In this document: positions 8,435 through 15,911 of the stretch, in pieces
Numbering within the stretch: position 1 is the stretch's first letter
Layout of the letters: every line of letters begins with the position of its first letter
NCBI RefSeq assembly: GCF_900142395.1
Contig: NZ_FRAS01000006.1
Location: 1 to 64,000 of the forward strand
Source of the DNA: Hymenobacter psychrotolerans DSM 18569
GTDB lineage: Bacteria > Bacteroidota > Bacteroidia > Cytophagales > Hymenobacteraceae
Direction: 5' to 3'
Length of the DNA: 64,000 nt
Program-made: the position numbers and the translations under genes
The notes under the pieces: generated by a model
Told to the model about the DNA's origin: nothing
What the model saw: only the letters and a program-made list of their open reading frames with translations
Databases searched by the model: none

Positions 8435-9916
8435 TTGGGCATAGTTCGGCGGCAGGGGCTGCGCAACACGGTTATTTCTTACGTCGGGCTGGCGCTGGGC
8501 TTCGTGAATACGGTGCTGGTGCTGCCCAAAGTGCTGGAGCCGCACCAGATAGGCCTGACCAGCGTGCTGGTGGCGCTGGCCACCATGTTTGCGCAGGTAT
8601 CGGCCTTCGGATTCGGCAATATGGGCATTCGGTTTTTCCCATATTTCCGGCAGCGTGAGGCGGGGCACCACGGGTTTCTGCCGTTTCTGCTGGGCGTGCC
8701 GCTGCTGGGATTTGCGCTGGTAGCGGCGCTATACCTGCTCGGCAAGCCGCTGGTGCTGAGCTGGTACGACGATGACGCGGCGCTACTCAACCAGTATTAT
8801 GGGTGGGGCCTGGTGCTGGCCTTGTTTACGCTGCTGCTCAACCTGCAGGACGCCTACCTGAAAGCCCTCTACCACACCGCCTTTTCCTCTTTCTCACAGG
8901 AAATAGTTCTGCGCCTGCTCATTACGGCCGGCGCGCTGCTCTTCGGCAGCGGCTACCTCGATTTTCACGGCTACGTGCTCTGGTACATCGGCGTCAATAG
9001 CAGTATTGCACTGCTGCTCACGGTCTACACGGCTTTTATCGGGGAGCTGCACCTGCGGCCCACGCGGGCAGTGCTGGGCGTACGGCCCCTGCGCGAGATG
9101 CTCAGCTTCGGGGCCTTTGCGCTGCTGGGCAACGTGTCTGGCGTCATCATCACCACCATCGACTCGCTGATGGTGGGCTCGAAGGTGAACTTCGATGGGG
9201 CGGGCGTGTACAGCGTGGCATTTTTCATCAGCACAGCGCTGGTACTGCCGTTTCGGGCCCTGTACAAGATTGCCTTTCCGCTGCTGGCCGACTACTGGAA
9301 AGACCAGGACCTGCCGCGCATGGCCGATTTCTACCAGCGCACTACCCGCCTCAACACGCTGCTGGGCTGCTATCTGGCGCTGGGCATTGCTCTCAACCTC
9401 GACTTCATCTTTGCCCAGATGAAACCCGCCTATGCTGCCGGCGCCACCTCGGTGCTGATTCTGCTGGCCGGCCGCCTCTTCGACGGTATTACGGGCGTGA
9501 ACGGGCTTATCGTCGTCACGTCGCCGCGCTACCGCTACGATTTGCTGTTCAATGCCTCGCTGGCCGCCGCCACGGTGCTCATGAACCTGCTGCTGATTCC
9601 GCGTATGGGCCTGACCGGCGCGGCTGTAGCGGCGGCCATTGCCCTGGTTACCATCAACATAGCCCGCACGTGGTTTGTATGGCACAGCTTCGGGTTGCAG
9701 CCCTTCGACCGGCGCGTTCCGCTGATCCTGCTGGTGGCCGCCGCCGCCGGTCTGGCGGCCTGGCTGGTGCCGTTCGTGCATTCGCTCTTCGTCACGATGC
9801 TGCTGCGCTCCTCCCTGCTGACGGTGGTATATAGCGGCCTGCTGCTGCTTACCAACGCCGAGCCCCAGGTGCGGGAGGTGCTGCTGAAGCTCCGGAGGCG
9901 CGTCCGGAAGCGGTAA
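8435..9916 (+). CDS. Wzx-type polysaccharide/lipopolysaccharide flippase
   Basis: A 493-residue integral membrane protein with about twelve to fourteen hydrophobic segments, of the MOP/polysaccharide-transporter superfamily. It would flip a lipid-linked glycan across the inner membrane, the export step for the sugar made by this cluster. The start is a TTG at 8435 that yields MGIVRRQGLRNTVISYVGLA, the usual N-terminus of Bacteroidota members; a later start would remove the first helix. The 55-base gap before it carries a CCTCAT/CACCTCAC tetrad run like other intergenic repeats here. It is the last rightward gene of the cluster. Confidence 0.85.
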   Translation: MGIVRRQGLRNTVISYVGLALGFVNTVLVLPKVLEPHQIGLTSVLVALATMFAQVSAFGFGNMGIRFFPYFRQREAGHHGFLPFLLGVPLLGFALVAALYLLGKPLVLSWYDDDAALLNQYYGWGLVLALFTLLLNLQDAYLKALYHTAFSSFSQEIVLRLLITAGALLFGSGYLDFHGYVLWYIGVNSSIALLLTVYTAFIGELHLRPTRAVLGVRPLREMLSFGAFALLGNVSGVIITTIDSLMVGSKVNFDGAGVYSVAFFISTALVLPFRALYKIAFPLLADYWKDQDLPRMADFYQRTTRLNTLLGCYLALGIALNLDFIFAQMKPAYAAGATSVLILLAGRLFDGITGVNGLIVVTSPRYRYDLLFNASLAAATVLMNLLLIPRMGLTGAAVAAAIALVTINIARTWFVWHSFGLQPFDRRVPLILLVAAAAGLAAWLVPFVHSLFVTMLLRSSLLTVVYSGLLLLTNAEPQVREVLLKLRRRVRKR

Positions 9917-9936
9917 GGCCATTGAGCAGCAAGGAG

Positions 9937-10851
9937 CTACATCACATAATAGGTGCTGTCGGCCCGCGCCGTTTCCTTGCTGGTGTCCCTTTCCCCAATC
10001 ATTTGCCGCAGGTTGCGCTCAATGGTGCGGGCAATGGCCGTCATGGGGGTGTCTGTGGGCTTGCCTTCGAAGGGGTCCTGCAGATGAATGGCCATTTTCT
10101 CGATCAGAAAGAACGACGACGAAATGGCCAGCACTATCAGTACTTCCAGCACACCGAATATTTCGATGAGCGCGAAAGGCAGCAGTAGCACGAAGAAAAA
10201 CAGCGAAAAATGAATGTAGAGGGTGTAAGTCACCGGAAATACGGTGTTCTTTATCCTCTCACAGCGCCCCATCGAATCCGTCAGGCGGGTGAGCGTGTTG
10301 TCTAGCTCCACCTGCTGATAGGCGTTCAGCCAGCCCTCCTGCAGGGCGAAGCGCAGGTCCTGCGCGTGCAGGTCCAGCAGCGCGTTCGGCACGTTTTCGT
10401 GCCTCGAAACGAAGGCCATATCCTCAGCCGACAAGTATTTCTGCAGCACCGACAGGTCCATGCGGTGGCGCAGCGACATGCCCAGGCTGTAGCTCCAGGC
10501 TATCTGGCGGTGCGTGACCCGCTCGACCCACTCCCGCACTGCGGCCGAGTCGTAGGGCTCTTCCACAAAGCACAGCACCTGGCGCACGAAAGAGCGTGAA
10601 TCATTGACGATGGCGCCCCAGGCAATCCGCGCTTCCCACCACCGGTCATAGGCCTGGTTCGACTTGAAGGCCAGCAGCAGCGAGAGTACGGTACCCAGCA
10701 CCATAGGCACGCTCAGCGGCAGCGAAATAGAAATGAGATGGAAAAACCGGTCTTCTATGGCAATCAGAGAAGCATATACAAACACAAACAGTAGCTCCAC
10801 TTTTATCTTTCCAAAGACGTAGGAGAGCGGCATTTTCGTTTTTAACAACAT
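9937..10851 (-). CDS. Bestrophin-like anion channel (UPF0187)
   Basis: A bacterial bestrophin relative of about 304 residues. Diagnostic are the early membrane helices and AFKSNQAYDRWWEARIAWGA (about residues 60-80), the hallmark of the family, and the membrane pair in the second half (YTLYIHFSLFFFVLLLPFAL). Family members form pentameric anion or cation channels in the inner membrane. ATG 10,851 is chosen; an in-frame TTG three codons earlier is possible. Convergent with the flippase gene, with 20 bases between the stops. It is not obviously part of either neighbouring pathway. Confidence 0.85.
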   Translation of the reverse strand: MLLKTKMPLSYVFGKIKVELLFVFVYASLIAIEDRFFHLISISLPLSVPMVLGTVLSLLLAFKSNQAYDRWWEARIAWGAIVNDSRSFVRQVLCFVEEPYDSAAVREWVERVTHRQIAWSYSLGMSLRHRMDLSVLQKYLSAEDMAFVSRHENVPNALLDLHAQDLRFALQEGWLNAYQQVELDNTLTRLTDSMGRCERIKNTVFPVTYTLYIHFSLFFFVLLLPFALIEIFGVLEVLIVLAISSSFFLIEKMAIHLQDPFEGKPTDTPMTAIARTIERNLRQMIGERDTSKETARADSTYYVM

Positions 10852-10900
10852 GACAATCAACCGTAAAGCACGCTTTCTATACTACCTTATCTATCAGCAA

Positions 10901-11719
10901 TCAGGCTACGGCCAGGCAGGGCACCTTTGCCGTGATGGCCGCCTGCCGGAAGGCGCTGCCGGAGCCGGCGCGCAGGGAGCCAAGCACGCGTTTCTTCTCG
11001 CTGGCCACCACCAAATCGATATCAAACTCGCCCAGAAAGGCCAGCACTCCCTCCGTCACGTCGCGCTGCTGCACCAGGTGCACCGAGTAGGTGATGCCGG
11101 CCAGCTGCGGGGCCGAATACAGCAGGCCGAGGGTGCGCTGCAGCTGGTCGGTGTGCCGGCCCGGCTTGAATACCAGCAAAAACGTGAGGCGGGCCTCGTT
11201 GCGGCTGAGTAGCTCCATGAGCGCCTGCTCGGGCAGTTCCGGCGTTTTGGCCTCCACATCCAGCACCACCGCAATGCGGCGGAACTTGCTGGCCTCCCCA
11301 TACTCGGGGATGTAGAGCACGGGGCAGGGCGCATTGGTCAGCAGCCGATGCAGGTGCGCGGCACCCTTGGCCGGGCGGGTAAGTGGCACGGGAGCCAGCA
11401 CCAGGTCGATGCTGAGCTCTTGCAGGTACTGCTTCAGCTGCTGGGCGCCATCGTAGTAGAGGTGCGCCACCTGAATGGCTTCTATCTCGAGGGCGTAGTG
11501 CCGCTGCAGCCGCGCTATGGCTTTGCCGAACTCCGGGTTTCTTTCCAGCGGAGCGCGGTCGGGGCGGGGCAGCGTGAGCAGGTCCGTGATGGAGTCGGGC
11601 AAGGGTGTGAGCTGCAGCAGCGTGATATGGCAGGTTTGGCCCTGTAGCAGGTTCAGCGCATAGCGGATCAGATGTACAGAATACAAGCTTAAGTCTGTCG
11701 GAATTACGATTCTCTTCAT
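10901..11719 (-). CDS. Tandem universal stress protein
   Basis: A 272-residue cytoplasmic protein with two UspA-like domains in tandem. The first starts MKRIVIPTDLSLYSVHLIRY, and the second half contains KFRRIAVVLDVEAK followed by the typical distal helix-strand pattern. The ATP-binding GxxGxxxxG loop typical of some UspA domains is not clearly present in the first half; the final part VVASEKKRVLGSLRAGSGSA may play that role in the second. ATG 11,719 gives the family start, although the frame is open 22 codons further. The leader is AT-rich. Role: stress adaptation, partner unknown. Confidence 0.8.
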   Translation of the reverse strand: MKRIVIPTDLSLYSVHLIRYALNLLQGQTCHITLLQLTPLPDSITDLLTLPRPDRAPLERNPEFGKAIARLQRHYALEIEAIQVAHLYYDGAQQLKQYLQELSIDLVLAPVPLTRPAKGAAHLHRLLTNAPCPVLYIPEYGEASKFRRIAVVLDVEAKTPELPEQALMELLSRNEARLTFLLVFKPGRHTDQLQRTLGLLYSAPQLAGITYSVHLVQQRDVTEGVLAFLGEFDIDLVVASEKKRVLGSLRAGSGSAFRQAAITAKVPCLAVA

Positions 11720-11910
11720 TGTCTCTTGCCTTGGCGGCCTTAGGTAGAAAAGAGGCCTGCCACACGTCAGGCTTCTGGTCTGCAAACCAAAAGCCGCGCT
11801 ATTAAAGAGGAGTTAAACCAAGATTATAAATGAATTAATCCTGTTTTCTTTATACTCATTCGCCTTGCTGCAATGTCCCCTTAGCAGCCTGCTTCGGCCG
11901 GCCCCAAACG

Positions 11911-11942
11911 GCAAGAGCCGGAGCATCTGCCCCGGCTCTTGC
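11911..11942 (-). terminator. Hairpin downstream of the amino acid permease
   Basis: A perfect 11-bp inverted repeat, GCAAGAGCCGG/CCGGCTCTTGC, with a 10-base loop, 20 bases past the permease stop. There is no strong T run, so termination strength is uncertain. Confidence 0.5.
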
Positions 11943-11962
11943 TGCGTTACGCTTCAGGTACT

Positions 11963-13414
11963 CTACTTGGCTTGCCGCGCCTGTTGGCCCAGCTTGCTGT
12001 GCTTGCGGCCGTAGCCGTAGTAGATGGCCAGCCCAAGCGCCAGCCACACGGCCAGCCGCAGCCACGTTTCCCACGGCAACGATACCATCATCAGTACGCA
12101 GGTGAGGATGCCGAGAATGGGCACCAGCGGCACGAAAGGCGTGCGGAAGCCGCGCGGCGCATCGGGCTCCTTCTTGCGCATAATCAGCACCCCGACGCAC
12201 ACCATCACGAAGGCCAGCAGCGTACCGATGCTCGTCATTTCGCCGACCACTGAAATCGGGACGAAGCCGGCAAACAGCGCAATAAACAGGCCCAGCAGCA
12301 GATTGGACTGCAGCGGCGTGCGGAACCGGGCGTGGATGCGGGAGAAAACGGGCGGCAGCAACCCGTCTTTGGCCATGGAAAAGAACACCCGGCTCTGGCC
12401 CAGCAAATCCACCAGAATCACGGAGGTGTAGCCGATGATGATGGCCAGAATCACGGCCGACGACAGCCAGGCATAAGGTGTTTTCTCGATGGCAATGGCC
12501 ACGGGCGCGGCGCTGTTTTTGAACTCGGTGTAGTTGGCCAGCCCGGTCATGACGTGGCCGAACAGCATAAACAGCACCGTGCACACCAGCAGCGAGCCGA
12601 TGATGCCAATGGGCATGTTGCGCTGCGGATTCTTGGTTTCCTGCGCCATGGTGGCCACAATATCGAAGCCGATGAACACGAAGAACACCACGCCGGCCCC
12701 GCGCAGGATGCCGCTCCAGCCAAACTCCCCGAACACGCCGGTATTCTGCGGGATGTAGGGCTGATAGTTGGCCGGATCGATGTACTGCCAGCCCAGCCCG
12801 ATGAACACCAGCACCACGGCCACTTTCAGCGTAACTACCAGCGCATTGAACCACGCCGAGCCCTGCGTACCCCGAATGATAATCATGGTGATGGCCAGCA
12901 CGATGAGCATGGCCGGCACATTCACGAAGCCATGCACAAGGGTACCATCGGCCAGCTTGGCCGTTTCAAACGGCGACATAACCAGTTGCGGCGGCACATG
13001 AATGCCATAGTTGCCCAGAAACCGGAGCAGATACTGCGACCAGCTGATGGCTACGGTGGCGGCGCCCACCGAGTATTCCAGCACCAGGTCCCAGCCGATA
13101 ATCCAGGCAAACAGCTCGCCCATGGTAGCGTAGGCGTAGGTATAGGCCGAGCCCGAAACCGGTACCATGGACGCAAACTCGGCGTAGCACAGCGCCGAAA
13201 AGGCGCAGCCGATGGCCGCCACCAGAAACGACAGCGTAACGGCCGGGCCGGCGTTGTTGGCAGCGGCAATGCCCGTAAGCGAGAACAAACCCGCCCCGAT
13301 AATCACCCCGATACCGATGGTGATGAGGTTGAAGCCGTTCAGGGTTCGTTTGAGGGTGTTAGCGCCGGTTTCGGCCGCTTCCTGCCGCAACAGTTCCAAT
13401 GATTTTTTGAGCAT
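11963..13414 (-). CDS. APC-family amino acid permease
   Basis: A 483-residue inner-membrane transporter with about twelve to fourteen helices. The N-terminus TLKRTLNGFNLITIGIGVII and the following GAGLFSLTGIAAANNAGPAV form the unwound substrate-binding helix of the cationic amino acid transporter branch of the APC superfamily; MVPVSGSAYTYAYATMGELF is also typical. ATG 13,414 gives MLKKSLELL. The message should carry a long leader: 207 bases upstream lies a short ORF ending in a cysteine cluster, and upstream of that a SAM-I riboswitch and a promoter box. This suggests that methionine or another sulfur amino acid is the cargo, which is inference from regulation rather than from the protein. 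Confidence 0.85.
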   Translation of the reverse strand: MLKKSLELLRQEAAETGANTLKRTLNGFNLITIGIGVIIGAGLFSLTGIAAANNAGPAVTLSFLVAAIGCAFSALCYAEFASMVPVSGSAYTYAYATMGELFAWIIGWDLVLEYSVGAATVAISWSQYLLRFLGNYGIHVPPQLVMSPFETAKLADGTLVHGFVNVPAMLIVLAITMIIIRGTQGSAWFNALVVTLKVAVVLVFIGLGWQYIDPANYQPYIPQNTGVFGEFGWSGILRGAGVVFFVFIGFDIVATMAQETKNPQRNMPIGIIGSLLVCTVLFMLFGHVMTGLANYTEFKNSAAPVAIAIEKTPYAWLSSAVILAIIIGYTSVILVDLLGQSRVFFSMAKDGLLPPVFSRIHARFRTPLQSNLLLGLFIALFAGFVPISVVGEMTSIGTLLAFVMVCVGVLIMRKKEPDAPRGFRTPFVPLVPILGILTCVLMMVSLPWETWLRLAVWLALGLAIYYGYGRKHSKLGQQARQAK

Positions 13415-13620
13415 ACAATAAGGCAGCACGAAGCCTGGCTTCGTGAATGGGTAAATAGGCCGGTGCCTTCTGACACGGGCAGAAGCGCGGGGCCGCTTGC
13501 CGCAGGAGCAAACGGGCCGGACAGCCAGGAAATACGAGGAAAAGGGAAAGTCAGGCCGGCATCAGCCTAGCCCATTTCGGGCCGGCCGCAGCCAGCCTCA
13601 AACGGCCGTTTCAGGCGCAC

Positions 13621-13731
13621 TCAGCAACAACAACAGCCCGTGCTACAACAGCTGCAGGCTTCCGCCGCAAAGGGGCGCGGAACAACAGCAGCAACAGAGA
13701 AACGGGCAGTAAGGCGAGGCAGGAAATCCAC
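13621..13731 (-). CDS. Cysteine-rich leader peptide ORF (36 codons)
   Basis: Seven bases after the SAM-I aptamer ends, a GTG at 13,731 opens a 36-codon frame ending in TGA at 13,621. It begins VDFLPRLTARFSVAAVV (the first codon would be read as Met) and ends with CSCCSTGCCCC, seven cysteines in the last eleven residues. No in-frame ATG exists; an in-frame TAA lies inside the aptamer. A run of Cys codons at the end of a short ORF in a riboswitch leader is what a cysteine-sensing attenuator would look like. No homologue can be checked here, and the GTG start lacks an obvious ribosome binding site. Confidence 0.5.
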   Translation of the reverse strand: MDFLPRLTARFSVAAVVPRPFAAEACSCCSTGCCCC

Positions 13732-13737
13732 GGCAAC

Positions 13738-13837
13738 TTGTTTTTATATGGTCAGGAATTGGCACCGTTCCGGCAGTGTCCGGGTGGTTGCCGACGCTTC
13801 TCAGAGCCTGTCTCTCAGCGCCTCTTTATAAAAACAA
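13738..13837 (-). promoter_or_regulatory. SAM-I (S-box) riboswitch aptamer
   Basis: On the minus strand the 100 bases from 13,837 to 13,738 carry the S-box conserved elements in order: AGAG, GAGAGACAGGCTC, GAGAAGC, GTCGGCAACC, a P3 arm, and GGTGCCAATTCC. The closing P1 helix is an exact 11-bp pair, TTGTTTTTATA with TATAAAAACAA. A TAnnTTTG promoter box lies 27 bases upstream. S-box RNAs bind S-adenosylmethionine and usually switch off methionine genes. No clear intrinsic terminator with a T run follows, so the expression platform is unknown. Downstream are the Cys-rich ORF and the permease. Confidence 0.85.
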
Positions 13838-13864
13838 TCCTTTGTCGGTAAAGAATTGATGCGG

Positions 13865-13872
13865 CAAAGGTA
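13865..13872 (-). promoter_or_regulatory. TAnnTTTG promoter box for the SAM-I leader
   Basis: The minus strand reads TACCTTTG, an exact match to the Bacteroidota -7 consensus. It would start a transcript about 20 bases before the riboswitch P1 helix, giving a leader of roughly 440 bases before the permease. Confidence 0.6.
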
Positions 13873-14113
13873 CGTCGGGGCGGCGCGCATTAACAAACCG
13901 GCCCGCAGTGCGCGGCAGCGCCGTTTCCGGCCGCCGACTGCCTGTAGCGCGGGAAGTTTAAGCTCCGGATTGACTTTTTTTTATTTTATCAAAAACTCAC
14001 TGAATGCAAAAAACTGGCATTTCAGTTGCGTATACCGATTTCACAAGCCTCAAGGCGGTTTCCAGACAGCCGCTGTACTTCTTCGCAAATTCAACAATTC
14101 AAATACCCCAGTC

Positions 14114-14539
14114 ATGAAAAAGACCCTCATTCTGCTCGCTGCTTTTGCTTTCTCGGTTGGTGCGGCTTCGGCCCAGACGGCTCCTGCCAAACCCGACCGC
14201 AAAGCCCGAATGGAACAAGCCGGCAAAACCATGAAAACGCCTGAGCAGCGCGCCGACCAGGCTGCCCAGCGCCTCACCAAACAGCTCGGCCTCTCGGCTG
14301 CCCAAACCGCGCAGGTACGGGAGCTGCACCTGGCCCGCCACAAGGAAATGCAGGCCAAGCGCGGCCAGGTAGCCACCACTACCGACAAAACCCAGCGCCA
14401 CCAGGAAATGAAGGCCGGCAAGGAGCGCTACGAAGCCCAGCTCAAGCAAATCCTGAGCGCCGAGCAATACACGAAATACGCCCAGCTGCGCGCCGAGAAG
14501 GCCGAAAAGCACAAAGGCCACCGCAAAGCCAAAGGCTAA
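14114..14539 (+). CDS. Small secreted helical protein (LTxxQ/Spy-like)
   Basis: A 141-residue protein with a signal peptide (MKKTLILLAAFAFSVGAASA, cleaved after AQ) and a highly charged helical body. RADQAAQRLTKQLGLSAAQT and ILSAEQYTKYAQLRAEKAEK resemble the paired helices of small periplasmic LTxxQ/Spy proteins that are abundant in Hymenobacter. The C-terminus is lysine-rich. The open frame extends far upstream (to 13,856), but ATG 14,114 gives the signal peptide. A strong hairpin terminator follows 15 bases after the stop. A related small protein is at 47,621. Function unknown; a periplasmic chaperone-like or metal-stress role is only a guess. Confidence 0.75.
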   Translation: MKKTLILLAAFAFSVGAASAQTAPAKPDRKARMEQAGKTMKTPEQRADQAAQRLTKQLGLSAAQTAQVRELHLARHKEMQAKRGQVATTTDKTQRHQEMKAGKERYEAQLKQILSAEQYTKYAQLRAEKAEKHKGHRKAKG

Positions 14540-14554
14540 CCTTCGCAATGACGA

Positions 14555-14594
14555 CACAAAAAAGCCCCGCCGGTTTCGGCGGGGCTTTTTTGTG
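14555..14594 (+). terminator. Strong intrinsic terminator
   Basis: A perfect 17-bp stem (CACAAAAAAGCCCCGCC with its complement) closes over the 6-base loop GGTTTC and ends in a run of six T. The flanking A and T runs suggest that it works in both directions. Confidence 0.85.
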
Positions 14595-14623
14595 CATTAG
14601 CTCCCTGATTTCGACAACACCCT

Positions 14624-14708
14624 GCCATGCTGAGCGGAGCGAAAGACCTTCGCACGTGGAACACAATCGGGCTGACGTGAGAAGGTCCTTCGCTCCGCTC
14701 AGGATGAC
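14624..14708. repeat. TGAGCGGAGCGAA palindromic repeat
   Basis: The arms ATGCTGAGCGGAGCGAAAGA and CCTTCGCTCCGCTCAGGATG are imperfect complements separated by about 40 bases. The same style of element occurs at 61,086 and as a half copy at 8,369. It lies between a terminator and the end of the EcsC gene. Confidence 0.7.
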
Positions 14709-14719
14709 CGGCGCTCTAC

Positions 14720-15478
14720 TTAGGAGGACAGGGTGTTTTCTGGTTCCTGCTGCGCAAACCAGCGCAGGCGGTAGCAGTTCATGGCCGTGTCGCCGAGCTG
14801 CTCCAGCAGCTTGTAGTTGGCCACCGCTCCCACTGCGGCCCCAATAACGGGCACCAGCTGGGCCATTTTGGCCAGGTCGATGTAGTCGCGGTACTCCTGC
14901 TGGAAGGTGCGCCAGTCGAAGTCGTGCACATCGGGCGGCAGGGTGTGGCGGTAGGTTTCCCAGGTGGCGAGGCGCTGGTAGGTTTCGTTGCGGGTGTGCT
15001 GGCTGCTGAAGGCCAGCTGGAAGATGTGCAGCAGGTATAGCCGCTCGGAATAGTCGCGCGCATCGTAGCCGTAGAGGGCCGCCACATCGAAGAGCAGCTT
15101 GAGCTTGAGGCTAAGCAGCAGCGGAAAATCGGCGAGGCCGAGCAGGAATCCGCCCGCGCCCGTTACGGCTCCTTCGGCGGCGGCCGTGTTGCGGTAGGCC
15201 CGGATGCGGCGGCGCACAGTCTCTTCCCGCTCCGCCAGCGTACCTTGCTGCCGCGGCTTCTGCGTAACGTACTCGGAGCCAAACAACACGCCGCGCACCA
15301 TCTGCTTGATGGCCGTGGTAATGGCCTTGTGCAGCTTTTCGGGCAGCAACGCATTCAGCCGCGCCTGCACGCGCCGCGCCACCCGGTTGAGCAGCGAAGG
15401 TGGCTGCTGCATCCGGCGCTGCCAGGCGTGCAGCTCGTCACGGGCGGGTTGCTCTGGCGCTGTATAATTCATCGGCAT
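14720..15478 (-). CDS. EcsC family protein
   Basis: A 252-residue protein matching the EcsC family: a basic amphipathic N-terminal half, then the hydrophobic GAVTGAGGFLLGLADFPLLL (about residues 103-122) and, near the C-terminus, LVPVIGAAVGAVANYKLLEQ. Family members are named after a Bacillus gene linked to an ABC transporter, but their biochemical role is unknown; no ABC transporter adjoins here. The start at 15,478 (or two codons later) overlaps the end of the SMI1-like gene by about 35-40 bases in a different frame, which suggests coupled translation. Confidence 0.8.
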   Translation of the reverse strand: MPMNYTAPEQPARDELHAWQRRMQQPPSLLNRVARRVQARLNALLPEKLHKAITTAIKQMVRGVLFGSEYVTQKPRQQGTLAEREETVRRRIRAYRNTAAAEGAVTGAGGFLLGLADFPLLLSLKLKLLFDVAALYGYDARDYSERLYLLHIFQLAFSSQHTRNETYQRLATWETYRHTLPPDVHDFDWRTFQQEYRDYIDLAKMAQLVPVIGAAVGAVANYKLLEQLGDTAMNCYRLRWFAQQEPENTLSS

Positions 15479-15911
15479 CGGCTAGGTAGAGATGAACAAA
15501 TTCCCTAAACGAATCTGCTACCACCGCATACGTGTTTGGCGCAGCTATTTCGATTACACTATACGCAGCACCCGCGAATAGCAGGCCGTACCACCAACTC
15601 TTGTGCATGTAATCAGCAAACAACAGGCATTTTTTGCCTGCTAAAGCTGGCACTGGTGGCTCTAGTGCGAAGTCAACTACCTGAGGGTAGAACTGCAATT
15701 CACTGAGTGCATAAAAGTAAAAGCCCCGTTTGTCTGTGCCAGTTGCAGTGAACGGGTCCATACCATTTGCTTGCGCGAAATAGCGCCTGAACTCTTGTGG
15801 CAGCCTGATTCCGTGCTGCTCCCAGCGTTGCAATTCATGGGCAGTGCAGCCGGGTTGCACGCTCATGCCTTGTCTGGCCCAGTCCGCTGACAATTCATTG
15901 AGCCACTGCAT
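15438..15911 (-). CDS. SMI1/KNR4-like protein
   Basis: A 157-residue acidic protein with the SMI1/KNR4 fold signature: AHELQRWEQHGIRLPQEFRR (the helix and loop with LPxEFRxYF), NGMDPFT, a central strand region and KKCLLFADYMHKSWWYGLLF. SMI1-type proteins in bacteria often act as immunity proteins against contact-dependent or polymorphic toxins, or as general interaction modules. No toxin gene is visible next to it, so an orphan immunity role is only a possibility. Its stop overlaps the start of the EcsC gene. Slightly lower GC than the neighbours, which may hint at transfer. Confidence 0.75.
   Translation of the reverse strand: MQWLNELSADWARQGMSVQPGCTAHELQRWEQHGIRLPQEFRRYFAQANGMDPFTATGTDKRGFYFYALSELQFYPQVVDFALEPPVPALAGKKCLLFADYMHKSWWYGLLFAGAAYSVIEIAAPNTYAVVADSFREFVHLYLADADELYSARATRP

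Noticed and set aside
13497..13831. Plus-strand frames in the permease leader region
   Set aside because: The sequence is explained on the minus strand by the riboswitch and the Cys-rich ORF.
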